A DNA stretch of 64,000 nt from Thiohalomonas sp041685045. Lineage in GTDB: Bacteria; Pseudomonadota; Gammaproteobacteria; Thiohalomonadales; Thiohalomonadaceae. Location: NCBI GenBank assembly GCA_041685045.1, contig JAWLGP010000002.1:227846-291845 (forward strand), given 5' to 3'. The position numbers and the translations under genes were made by a program. Under the pieces are notes generated by a model, which was given only the letters and a program-made list of their open reading frames with translations, was not told the DNA's origin and did not search any database. This document shows, in pieces, positions 8,961 to 17,198 of this stretch; position 1 is the stretch's first letter, and each line of letters starts with the position of its first letter.

Positions 8961-11346
8961 GTGGCCGTAGGATGCGGTGAGGAACGAACCGCATCAATCG
9001 CGCGAGGCGGCGAATGCGGTGCGGTTCGCAAGCTCACTACACCCTACGCATACTTTCACAGACCGGGAAACACCATCGCGAGCAGTGGCCGTAGGATGCG
9101 GTGAGGAACGAACCGCATCAATCGCGCGAGGCGGCGAATCGGTGCGGTTCGCAAGCTCACCACACCCTACGCATACTTTCACCGACCGGGAAACACCATC
9201 GCGAGCAGTGGCCGTAGGATGCGGTGAGGAACGAACCGCATCAATCGAGCGAGGCGGCGAACTCGGTGCGGTTCGCAAGCTCACCACACCCGCATACTTT
9301 CACAGACCGGGAAACACCATCGCGAGCAGTGGCCGTAGGATGCGGTGAGGAACGAACCGCATCAATCGCGTGAGGCGGCGAATGCGGTGCGGTTCGCAAG
9401 CTCACAACACCCGCATACTTTCACAGACCGGGAAACACCATTGCGAGCAGTAGCCGTAGGATGCGGTGAGGAACGAACCGCATCAATCGAGCGAGGCGGC
9501 GAACTCGGTGCGGTTCGCAAGCTCACCACACCCTACGCATTCTTCACCGGCTGGGAAACGCCATCGCGAGCAGTGGCCGTAGGATGCGGTGAGGAACGAA
9601 CCGCATCAATCGCGCAAGTCGGCGAATGCGGTGCGGTTCGCAAGCTCACCACACCCTACGCATACTTTCACAGACCGGAAAACACCATCGCGAGCAGTGG
9701 CCGTAGGATGCGGTGAGGAACGAACCGCATCAATCGGGCGAGGCGGCGAATGCGGTGCGGTTCGCAAGCTCACCACACCCTACGCATTCTTCACCGGCCG
9801 GGAAACACCATGGCGAGCAGTGGCCGTAGGATGCGGTGAGGAACGAACCGCATCAATCGCGCGAGGCGGCCAATGCGGTGCGGTTCGCAAGCTCACCACA
9901 CCCTACGCATACGTTCACAGGCCGGGAAACACCATCGCGAGCAGTGGCCGTAGGATGCGGTGAGGAACGAACCGCATCAATCGCGTGAGGCGGCGAATGC
10001 GGTGCGGTTCGCAAGCTCACCACACCCTACGCATACTTTCACCGACCGGGAAACACCATTGCGAGCAGTGGCCGTAGGATGCGGTGAGGAACGAACCGCA
10101 TCAATCGCGCAAGGCGGCGAACTCGGTGCGGTTCGCAAGCTCACCACACCCTACGCATACGTTCACAGACCGGGAAACACCATCGCGAGCAGTGGCCGTA
10201 GGATGCGGTGAGGAACGAACCGCATCAATCGCGCGAGGCGGCGAATGCGGTGCGGTTCGCAAGCTCACCACACCCTACGCATACTTTCACAGACCGGAAA
10301 ACACCATCGCGAGCAGTGGCCGTAGGATGCGGTGAGGAACGAACCGCATCAATCGGGCGAGGCGGCGAATGCGGTGCGGTTCGCAAGCTCACCACACCCT
10401 ACGCATACTTTCACCGACCGGGGAACACCATCGCGAGCAGTGGCCGTAGGATGCGGTGAGGAACGAACCGCATCAATCGCGCGAGTCGGCGAATGCGGTG
10501 CGGTTCGCAAGCTCACCACACCCTACGCAACTTTCACAGGCCCGGAAACACCATTGCGAGCAGTGGCCGTAGAATGCGGTGAGGAACGAACCGCATCAAC
10601 CGCGCGAGGAGGCGAATCGGTGCGGTTCGCAAGCTCACCACACCCTACGACTTTCACCGACCGGGAAACACCATTGCGAGCAGTGGCCGTAGGATGCGGT
10701 GAGGAACGAACCGCATCAATCGCGTGAGGCGGCGAATGCGGTGCGGTTCGCAAGCTCACCACACCCTACGCAACTTTCACAGGCCCGGAAACACCATTGC
10801 GAGCAGTGGCCGTAGGATGCGGTGAGGAACGAACCGCATCAACCGCGCGAGTCGGCGAATGCGGTGCGGTTCGCAAGCTCACCACACCCTACGCATTCTT
10901 CACCGGTCGGGAAACGCCATCGCGAGCAGTGGCCGTAGGATGCGGTGAGGAACGAACCGCATCAATCGCGCGAGGCGGCGAATGCGGTGCGGTTCGCAAN
11001 NNNNNNNNNNNNNNNNNNNNNNNNNNNNNNNNNNNNNNNNNNNNNNNNNNNNNNNNNNNNNNNNNNNNNNNNNNNNNNNNNNNNNNNNNNNNNNNNNNNC
11101 ACCGGTCGGGAAACGCCATCGCGAGCAGTGGCCGTAGGATGCGGTGAGGAACGAACCGCATCAATCGCGCGAGGCGGCGAATGCGGTGCGGTTCGCAACC
11201 TCACCACACCCTACGCAACTTTCACAGGCCCGGAAACACCATTGCGAGCAGTGGCCGTAGGATGCGGTGAGGAACGAACCGCATCAATCGCGCGAGGCGG
11301 GGAACTCGGTGCGGTTCGCAAGCTCACCACACCCTTGCGCATACTT
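8961..11346. repeat. Tandem array of about 19 copies of a 124-bp palindromic unit
   Basis: Copies of GTGGCCGTAGGATGCGG begin at 8961, 9085, 9208, 9329, 9450, 9573, 9697, 9820, 9944, 10068, 10192, 10316, 10440, 10563, 10683, 10806, 10929, 11128 and 11251, all in one orientation (spacing 120-124 bp). Each unit has a long imperfect hairpin: GTAGGATGCGGTGAG pairs with CTCACCACACCCTAC and the inner CGAACCGCAT with ATGCGG-GCGGTTCG. The remaining 30 bp equal or closely match the final nine codons plus stop of the adjacent wecA-like gene (11347-11376). A 100-N gap at 11000-11099 means the true copy number is unknown. Because 124 is not a multiple of three, the open frames across the array are artefacts. 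The 8757-8960 stretch left of it shows no feature. Confidence 0.95.
11000..11099. other. Assembly gap of 100 N inside the repeat array
   Basis: Exactly 100 undetermined bases, the conventional placeholder for a gap of unknown length. Flanking bases on both sides are repeat units, so the assembly collapsed or broke in the array. Confidence 0.99.
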
Positions 11347-12951
11347 TCACAGGCCCGGAAACACCATTGCGAGCAGCGCAAGGGCAAGCAGCGGCTTGAG
11401 GGGGTTGCGCCGGCCGCGGCGTTCGATGCTGATGAGTTCGATCCCGTAGTACAGGACGATAAGCATCAACGGCAGACTCGGTGCGAGCACCGTTGGCTGA
11501 AGGGCCACAAACAGGATCAGACCGGCTGCCACTGAGGTGAGGGCGATGAGGTCGAAACCGGTGGGGTGAAACTCGAAATAGCGACGCCTCGGGGAAAAGA
11601 TGATGGTCATGACCAGCAGCAGAGCCAAGCCCATGATCGAGCCGGTTTGCCATGCGGGGATCGCCGATGTCTGCTGCAGCGCACCGTAGGTCACGTAGGT
11701 GGCCGCAAGGTAGAGCAGGGCACGGTTCATCAGTGCACGGGAGCTGCCGAACAGGGGACCGCCGACCAACATCAATGCGGCGAGCGCCGCACCGGCCATC
11801 GCGTATTCGGAACTGATGGGCGGTGCGGTCAGCGCGAGTGCAAAGAGGTAGGCAGGGATGGCAAACGTCAGCAGCCGCCGTGGCAGGGCAACGGTGACAA
11901 ACGGCTTTTGGTGGGAAGCACGTGGGGCGCGAACGGCAACCCCATCGGCTCGGTGACTGCGCCGCTCCGCCAACCACAAGGAGAGGAACAGCAATCCCAC
12001 CACCGCCAAGTAGGCTCCGATCAGGAGTGCGTCATCGGCGCGACTGAAGAACACGCCAACTATGACCAGCAGCGCGTGGACGCCATAGATGGTCGTGACC
12101 GCGAGCCGTTGGTCGAGTCCGAGGTCCAGCAGTCGGTGATGCACGTGATTGCGGGTGGCGCGAAACCAGTTCATGCCGCTGGTTGCCCGCTTGGCAAAGA
12201 CGACGAGGATGTCGGCGATGGGAAGACCGAGCAGCAGCAATACCACCCCGGGGCTGAGGCTGGGATCGGCGCGCTGGGTCAATGCCACGGCCAAAACCCC
12301 CAGGGTGAAGCCGATGAACTGACTGCCCGAATCGCCCATGAACAGGGCCGCCGGGTGATTGTTGTGGCGGAGAAAACCGGCGATGGCACCGGTTGCCGCA
12401 AGCGCGACGATCGGCACCGCGGCGTCACCCGCCAGCCAGCCGAGGGCGGCAATCGCGGTCAGGCTCAGTACCGCTTCGCCGCCCGCCAGTCCATCCAGGC
12501 CGTCGGAATGATTGGTCGCGTTGATCATTCCGATCAACGCGAACACGGTGAAAGGGGCGGCGAGGAGGCTCGGCAGCGGTTCCGCAATCATCGGGAACTG
12601 CACCACCTGCAGATCCGCCCAGAACACCATTGGTGCGACCGCCAGTAACTGGGCGGAGAACTTCGCATAGTGGCCGATTTCATGGCGATCGTCCCAGGCG
12701 CCCGAAAGCATCAAAACCACCGCTCCGAACAGGTAGCAGCCGATGAAGCGATCCACCGGAAGCCACAGCAGCAAGGCCACCAGGGCACCGATGGCGATGC
12801 CCCAGCCACCCACCCTCGGGATTGGCCGAACGTGAACCTTGCGCGCATCGGGAACGTCGACCAGTCCAAGCTGCGGAGCCAGTCGCGCCATGATCGGGTT
12901 CACCGCGAGGCTGATGGCGGCGGCCACCGCCAGTGTCACCAAGTGTTCCAT
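11347..12951 (-). CDS. WecA/MraY-family undecaprenyl-phosphate sugar-1-phosphate transferase with C-terminal extension
   Basis: A 534-residue polytopic membrane protein. The first 330 residues show the family motifs in order: PDARKVHVRPIPRVGG, the DD pair in GAWDDRHEIG, NATNHSDGLDGLAGG, FMGDSGSQFIGF and the HHRL histidine motif (RNHVHHRLLDLG). It would transfer a sugar-1-phosphate to undecaprenyl phosphate, starting a polysaccharide repeat unit. About 200 extra residues after a charged linker (RAPRASHQKP) form further membrane helices absent from WecA of about 360 residues. The start is 64 bases from galE on the same strand. Its last nine codons (LLAMVFPGL) are copied in every unit of the downstream repeat array. 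Confidence 0.87.
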   Translation of the reverse strand: MEHLVTLAVAAAISLAVNPIMARLAPQLGLVDVPDARKVHVRPIPRVGGWGIAIGALVALLLWLPVDRFIGCYLFGAVVLMLSGAWDDRHEIGHYAKFSAQLLAVAPMVFWADLQVVQFPMIAEPLPSLLAAPFTVFALIGMINATNHSDGLDGLAGGEAVLSLTAIAALGWLAGDAAVPIVALAATGAIAGFLRHNNHPAALFMGDSGSQFIGFTLGVLAVALTQRADPSLSPGVVLLLLGLPIADILVVFAKRATSGMNWFRATRNHVHHRLLDLGLDQRLAVTTIYGVHALLVIVGVFFSRADDALLIGAYLAVVGLLFLSLWLAERRSHRADGVAVRAPRASHQKPFVTVALPRRLLTFAIPAYLFALALTAPPISSEYAMAGAALAALMLVGGPLFGSSRALMNRALLYLAATYVTYGALQQTSAIPAWQTGSIMGLALLLVMTIIFSPRRRYFEFHPTGFDLIALTSVAAGLILFVALQPTVLAPSLPLMLIVLYYGIELISIERRGRRNPLKPLLALALLAMVFPGL

Positions 12952-13015
12952 TTCGAGCCCTCGGCCAGCCGGCCCCGGGGCCGTTGGCTATGCGTTCGCA
13001 CCAACTGTCGGCGTG

Positions 13016-14032
13016 TTATCCCAAAGAGGCCTGGTGGTTTTGTGTGCGCTGCTGCTGCAGGCGACACTCCCACTGCCACGCGGTGCGAACGATGAGATCG
13101 AGGTCGTCGAACTGAGGGGTCCAACCCAGCACTTCACGGGCCCGATCGGCGGCGGCGATCAGGGCGGGGGGGTCACCGGCCCTTCGTGGTACCTCTTCGA
13201 CCGGCAACGGTCGCCCGCAGGCGCGTTCGACCGCTGAAACCACCTCACGGACGCTGTAGCCGTGACCGTAACCGCAGTTGAGTACGACGGACTCGCCGCC
13301 GTCCCGCAGATAGTCGAGCCCGGCAAGGTGCGCCGCGGCGAGGTCTTCCACGTGGATGTAGTCGCGGACGCCGGTGCCGTCGTTCGTCGGGTAGTCGGTG
13401 CCGAAGATCTTGAGGTTGGGGCGCAGCCCCGCAGCCGTCTCGCAGGCAACCTTGACCAGCAAGGTGGCGTTGGGCGTCGACTGGCCGATGCGGGCCTCCG
13501 GGTCGCAGCCGGCAACGTTGAAGTAGCGGAAGGCGACATAGTTCATCGGGGACGCCAGCGAGAGATCGTGCAGCATCCACTCCGACATCAACTTGGATCG
13601 GCCGTAGGGATTGATCGGATCGGTCGGCGTGTATTCGTCGGCGATGCCGCTGGCAGGGGTCCCGTAGACCGCCGCAGTGGAGGAAAAGATGAAGTGCTTT
13701 ACCCCGGCATCCCGGCAGCACTCCAGCAGGTTGCGGGTGTTGACGGTGTTGTTGCGGTAGTACTTGAGGGGGTTGGTGACCGACTCCGGTACTACCGTGT
13801 GTGCGGCGAAATGCATGACTGCGTCGACCTGATGCTCACGCAGCAGACGGTCGACCAGGCGACGGTCGCCGGTATCGCCGACCACCAACTCGCCGTGCAA
13901 CACGGCGTCGCGGTTTCCTGTGGAAAGGTTGTCGAGGACTACGATGCGCTCGCCGGCTTCCCCCAACTGGCGCACCACGTGGCTGCCGATGTAGCCGGCA
14001 CCCCCGGTCACGAGGATCGATTGAGTATTCAT
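13016..14032 (-). CDS. galE: UDP-glucose 4-epimerase
   Basis: A 338-residue short-chain dehydrogenase interconverting UDP-glucose and UDP-galactose (or the N-acetyl forms). The NAD site GGAGYIGSHV lies at residues 10-19, with LDNLSTG after it. The catalytic Ser/Thr is in FSSTAAVYG and the YxxxK pair is in NPYGRSKLMSEW. The GalE-typical RYFNVAGCDP, DYIHVEDLA and LNCGYGHGYSV segments are present. Length matches E. coli GalE (338). It precedes the wecA-like gene and probably supplies its sugar nucleotide. Confidence 0.94.
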   Translation of the reverse strand: MNTQSILVTGGAGYIGSHVVRQLGEAGERIVVLDNLSTGNRDAVLHGELVVGDTGDRRLVDRLLREHQVDAVMHFAAHTVVPESVTNPLKYYRNNTVNTRNLLECCRDAGVKHFIFSSTAAVYGTPASGIADEYTPTDPINPYGRSKLMSEWMLHDLSLASPMNYVAFRYFNVAGCDPEARIGQSTPNATLLVKVACETAAGLRPNLKIFGTDYPTNDGTGVRDYIHVEDLAAAHLAGLDYLRDGGESVVLNCGYGHGYSVREVVSAVERACGRPLPVEEVPRRAGDPPALIAAADRAREVLGWTPQFDDLDLIVRTAWQWECRLQQQRTQNHQASLG

Positions 14033-14210
14033 GGCCTTCCCTGGTCACAAATGGTTGGTTGTAGGGTTGCGTCCGTGCAACCAGTCACCTTGGCGATGAC
14101 TAGGGAAAAGCTAGTACAAAACGCGGTTGCGAAAGGTGGTGTTCGCGTGATTCCTACCCATTTTTTTTCAGCCCTTCGCCCGACCGGTAGGGTTTTACTG
14201 TAGGTCGGCC

Positions 14211-14239
14211 TTGGATTTGGGGGAGTTTGGGTCTATACC
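14211..14239 (+). promoter_or_regulatory. Candidate sigma-70 promoter for the Tad-locus regulator
   Basis: TTGGAT (14211-14216) and TATACC (14234-14239) are separated by exactly 17 bp, each matching consensus at four of six positions. The expected transcript start lies about 35 bp before the ATG at 14282. The 14033-14281 gap separates divergent galE and this gene, so a promoter is required here. Confidence 0.45.
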
Positions 14240-14281
14240 GATAGGGGAAAACCTGTAGCCGAAACCCCTCCAGGGAGACTC

Positions 14282-15073
14282 ATGGACGAGGCCCGCGTTT
14301 TACTGGTGGATGTCCGCCAGTACAAGAAATCGACGACCGTGCAGGAGACCCTGGAAGGGTTATGCAAGGTCAGCCATGCCGACTGGACGCGGCCCCTGAG
14401 TGAAGCCGTCGCGGCTTGTGAGCCGTGCGCAATCTTCTTCGACTACGACTTCCCGGACGTACACCGCCTTGCCGCGTTGACGCGAGCCCGTCAGGAGTGC
14501 TCGGGGGTACCGGTGGTGATGTGCACGGAGGAACATTCGGAGGCTCTGGCGGTGTGGGCACTGCGCAATAGGGTTTGGGACTATCTGGTGAAACCGGTGG
14601 ATCCACTGGCCGTCGGCGCCGCCATCCGCACGCTCTATCGCATCTCGTTGCATCGGTATGACGGTGCGACGCGGCACATGGTCATGCCTTCGATCTCATT
14701 GCCTTCCGAAGCGCGCTTTCGCGGCAGGGAAACGGAGGTGGTCAACCTCGAGGCGGCAACGCGGTATGTCGAAAAGAACCTGAGTCAGACGATCTCCCAA
14801 CGGGAGGCGGCTGCCGCGTGCGGGCTGAGCCCGTATCAGTTCAGCCGGGCCTTTCGGCGGGAGTACGGCAGGACGTTTCAGGAGTATGTGATGGAGCAAC
14901 GGCTCGAACAGGCACGTCGACTGCTGCGCAACCAGGCGGCCTCGGTGACCGACGTCTGCTGGGCGGTCGGTTTTCGCGACGTCTCCTATTTCGGCCGCAT
15001 GTTCAAGCGCCGTTTCGCGGCCACACCCTCGGCGTTTCGCAACGAATTCGCCATGGCCCGTGAACACGGTTAG
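14282..15073 (+). CDS. Receiver-like/AraC-type regulator upstream of the Tad locus
   Basis: A 263-residue DNA-binding regulator. Residues 1-120 have the layout of a response-regulator receiver: LLVDV at the start, FFDYDFPD in the phosphoacceptor position, VVMCTEE and the conserved Lys in DYLVKPVDP. The acidic pair usual after beta-1 is reduced to one Asp. Residues 155-255 are an AraC double helix-turn-helix (AAACGLSPYQFSRAFRREYG and SVTDVCWAVGFRDVSYFGRMFKRRF). A ribosome site GGGAGA precedes the ATG. It ends 137 bases before flp, making it the likely regulator of pilus expression. No kinase is adjacent. Confidence 0.82.
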   Translation: MDEARVLLVDVRQYKKSTTVQETLEGLCKVSHADWTRPLSEAVAACEPCAIFFDYDFPDVHRLAALTRARQECSGVPVVMCTEEHSEALAVWALRNRVWDYLVKPVDPLAVGAAIRTLYRISLHRYDGATRHMVMPSISLPSEARFRGRETEVVNLEAATRYVEKNLSQTISQREAAAACGLSPYQFSRAFRREYGRTFQEYVMEQRLEQARRLLRNQAASVTDVCWAVGFRDVSYFGRMFKRRFAATPSAFRNEFAMAREHG

Positions 15074-15210
15074 GCGCGACTGCAAAATTGTACGGAAACA
15101 GATGCAACGATCTTCTAACACAGCCATCGACGAGGAGCGACACTGATAGCACCCACCGAGGAAGTGGTTGGGTCCAACAAAACGGAAACTTACACGCAAA
15201 GGAGTTTGCA

Positions 15211-15396
15211 ATGAACAACATCGTTGAAAAGCTGAAAGGGTTCCTGAAAGACGAGAGCGGTCTGACCACCGTGGAATATGCGGTGGCGGGTGGTCTGATT
15301 GCACTGGCTGTCGTTTTGGCGTTCGACAATCTCGGCGACACTGTCAAAGGTGTAATCCAGGGCATTGACGGGGCACTAACCGACGCTCAGGGGTAA
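15211..15396 (+). CDS. flp: Flp-type class IVb pilin
   Basis: A 61-residue prepilin, the major subunit of Tad/Flp pili. The leader MNNIVEKLKGFLKDESG ends at the G of the processing site and is followed by LTTVEYAVAGGLIALAVVLA, with Glu at +5 and Tyr at +6 as in Flp pilins. AAAGGAG lies eight bases upstream of this ATG; the longer open frame from 15088 has no such site and would bury the leader. It is followed by a strong terminator and then its peptidase gene. Confidence 0.95.
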   Translation: MNNIVEKLKGFLKDESGLTTVEYAVAGGLIALAVVLAFDNLGDTVKGVIQGIDGALTDAQG

Positions 15397-15407
15397 TAGT
15401 CCGCCCA

Positions 15408-15438
15408 GCGGGAGGGACTTCACCCTCCCGCATTTTCT
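15408..15438 (+). terminator. Terminator after flp
   Basis: GCGGGAGGG (15408-15416) pairs perfectly with CCCTCCCGC (15423-15431) over a 6-base loop, followed by ATTTTCTT. It gives a 9-bp stem with a T-rich tail and is well placed to keep pilin mRNA more abundant than mRNA for the assembly genes. Confidence 0.82.
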
Positions 15439-15453
15439 TAAAGGAAGTAAACG

Positions 15454-15894
15454 ATGAGTTCCGGCGCCCTACTCACACTTGCATCGCTACTGTCACTGGC
15501 CGCGTGGAACGATGCGAGAACCTATCGGATCCCGAATGTGCTCGTGGGGGCCATCGTTATCGCCGGGTTGGTCTTCAGTGTCGGTGCCGGTTTCTCGGGG
15601 TTTTCGGCAGCGCTGGCCGGAGTAGCGATTGGGTTGATGGCCTTTCTTCCCCTGTATCTTTTTTCGTTTGTGGGTGCCGGTGACGTCAAGCTATTGGCCG
15701 CTACCGGTGCCTTTACCGGCCTGGGGGCTCCTTGGGCAATCGTCGCAACCCTGATCGCCGGCACCGTGATTGGGATCGCACTGATGATTTATCGTCGCTT
15801 CAAGGTCTCGAAGGGTTCCGCCAACCGTGTCCCCTATGCAGTGGCGATCACCGCCGGGGTGGTCGGTTGGACACTCGTGGAAATGGCGGGGTGA
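15454..15894 (+). CDS. tadV: Prepilin peptidase TadV/CpaA
   Basis: A 146-residue inner-membrane aspartyl protease (A24 family) that removes the leader from Flp and the TadE-type pseudopilins. Both active-site Asp contexts are visible: WNDARTYRIPN near residue 20 and GAGDVKLL near residue 75. Four or five hydrophobic helices fill the rest. It lacks the methyltransferase domain of PilD, as expected for TadV. Its stop TGA overlaps the ATG of the next gene (TGATG), indicating translational coupling. Confidence 0.93.
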   Translation: MSSGALLTLASLLSLAAWNDARTYRIPNVLVGAIVIAGLVFSVGAGFSGFSAALAGVAIGLMAFLPLYLFSFVGAGDVKLLAATGAFTGLGAPWAIVATLIAGTVIGIALMIYRRFKVSKGSANRVPYAVAITAGVVGWTLVEMAG

Positions 15895-17183
15895 TGCCTA
15901 TGGAAACTGTCGTTCCCCTGGCGAAGAGCGACTGGGCGGCCCGCCCGACCTCCCGTGAGGCGGCCGGTCTCGACGAAGGGCTGTTGGCGGACCTATTGCT
16001 CAAGCACGCCCTGGACATCGGCGTGTCCGATCTGGCGGGACTGGCGCAGCGGACCGGCCTCGCCGGCGTGGTACTGGAGCCGGTAGTGCAGTTTCTCCGG
16101 CGCGAGGCCCTGTTCGAGGTGCGGACCGCCTCCGCCACCGGTGCAGTCCGCTACGGACTGACCGAAAAGGGCAGGGGCGCCGCCCGCGAAGCGATGATGC
16201 GCGACGGATACGTCGGGCCGGCCCCGGTGCCGCTCGCGATCTACAACCGGGTGGTGCAGGCCCAGTCGGGCGTGAAGGCGACGGTCGACGAGCAGCGTGT
16301 GCGCGATGTGTTCGCCGAGACCGTGATCGGTGAGGATGTTCTCGAGCGCCTCGGGCCGGCGATGCACTCCGGCCGACCCATCTTCGTCTACGGCCCTCCG
16401 GGCGCCGGCAAGAGCTTCATTTCCAAGCGGCTGGCCCGTCTGATCGATCGGCCGGTCTTGGTGCCTTACGCGGTACACGCCGCCGGTGCCACCATCCGGG
16501 TCTTCGACCCACAAAGCCACATCCGCATCGACCAGGAGGAGGCGCTCTCGCCCTACATGCGCGAGGGTCACGACCAGCGCTTTGCCCTTTGTCACTCCCC
16601 CGTGGTGGCGGTTGGCGGCGAGATGACCCTGGACCTGCTCGATCTTCAGTACGAAGCGGCAACCCGCCAGTACCGGGCACCACTGCAGATGCGCGCCAAC
16701 AACGGCATGCTGATCATCGACGATCTGGGCAGACAGCGGGTGCCGCCGGAGTCGATCTTCAACCGCTGGATCGTGCCGATGGAAGAGCGGCAGGACCACC
16801 TGCATACACCGCAGGGAACGCACTTCACCGTGCCGTTCGATGTGGTGTTGCTGTTTTCCACCAACATGCGGCCGAAGGACCTGGCGGACGAGGCCTTCCT
16901 GCGGCGCATCGGCTACAAGGTGGCGTTCCGGTATCTGGAGCCGAACGAGTACGCGGCGATATGGAAACAGGTGTGCATGGCGCGGGAAGTGCCGTTCGAT
17001 GCGACGGTCGTACGGCATGCACTGGAGATGCACCGTGAAAATGACATTCCGCTGGTCGCCTGCCACCCGCGGGACCTGATCGGGTTGGCGCTGGATCGGT
17101 GTCGCTTTCGGGGCGAAAGACCGGCAATCGACAACGAGGCCCTCGAGTGGGCCTGGAACAACTACTTCATTTCCCTGCAATGA
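15894..17183 (+). CDS. AAA+ ATPase of the Tad locus
   Basis: A 429-residue cytoplasmic ATPase. Residues 20-110 look like a winged-helix region (LAQRTGLAGVVLEPVVQFL ... YGLTEKGRG). The AAA+ core follows with Walker A GPPGAGKSF near residue 165, Walker B MLIIDDLGRQR near residue 280, a sensor-1-like LLFSTNMRP and the arginine-rich FLRRIGYK. The start at 15894 overlaps the tadV stop; a second ATG two codons on is equally possible. It is distinct from CpaF and is not part of the minimal Tad set. It lies between tadV and cpaB in an unbroken operon, so a pilus assembly or chaperone role is inferred from position only. Confidence 0.78.
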   Translation: MPMETVVPLAKSDWAARPTSREAAGLDEGLLADLLLKHALDIGVSDLAGLAQRTGLAGVVLEPVVQFLRREALFEVRTASATGAVRYGLTEKGRGAAREAMMRDGYVGPAPVPLAIYNRVVQAQSGVKATVDEQRVRDVFAETVIGEDVLERLGPAMHSGRPIFVYGPPGAGKSFISKRLARLIDRPVLVPYAVHAAGATIRVFDPQSHIRIDQEEALSPYMREGHDQRFALCHSPVVAVGGEMTLDLLDLQYEAATRQYRAPLQMRANNGMLIIDDLGRQRVPPESIFNRWIVPMEERQDHLHTPQGTHFTVPFDVVLLFSTNMRPKDLADEAFLRRIGYKVAFRYLEPNEYAAIWKQVCMAREVPFDATVVRHALEMHRENDIPLVACHPRDLIGLALDRCRFRGERPAIDNEALEWAWNNYFISLQ

Positions 17184-17198
17184 CGCGGAGACGGACCG

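Noticed and set aside
8961..11346. CRISPR array
   Set aside because: Units are over 120 bp, similar along their whole length and lack unique spacers; no cas genes are nearby.
8977..11535. Many open frames encoding MRNEPHQSREAANAVRF-like repeats
   Set aside because: They run through a 124-bp tandem repeat that is not a multiple of three, shift frame from unit to unit and have no ribosome sites. They reflect the repeat, not a protein.
15732..15893. Longer N-terminus for the Tad AAA+ ATPase
   Set aside because: It lies within tadV in a different frame; the TGATG overlap gives a natural coupled start.
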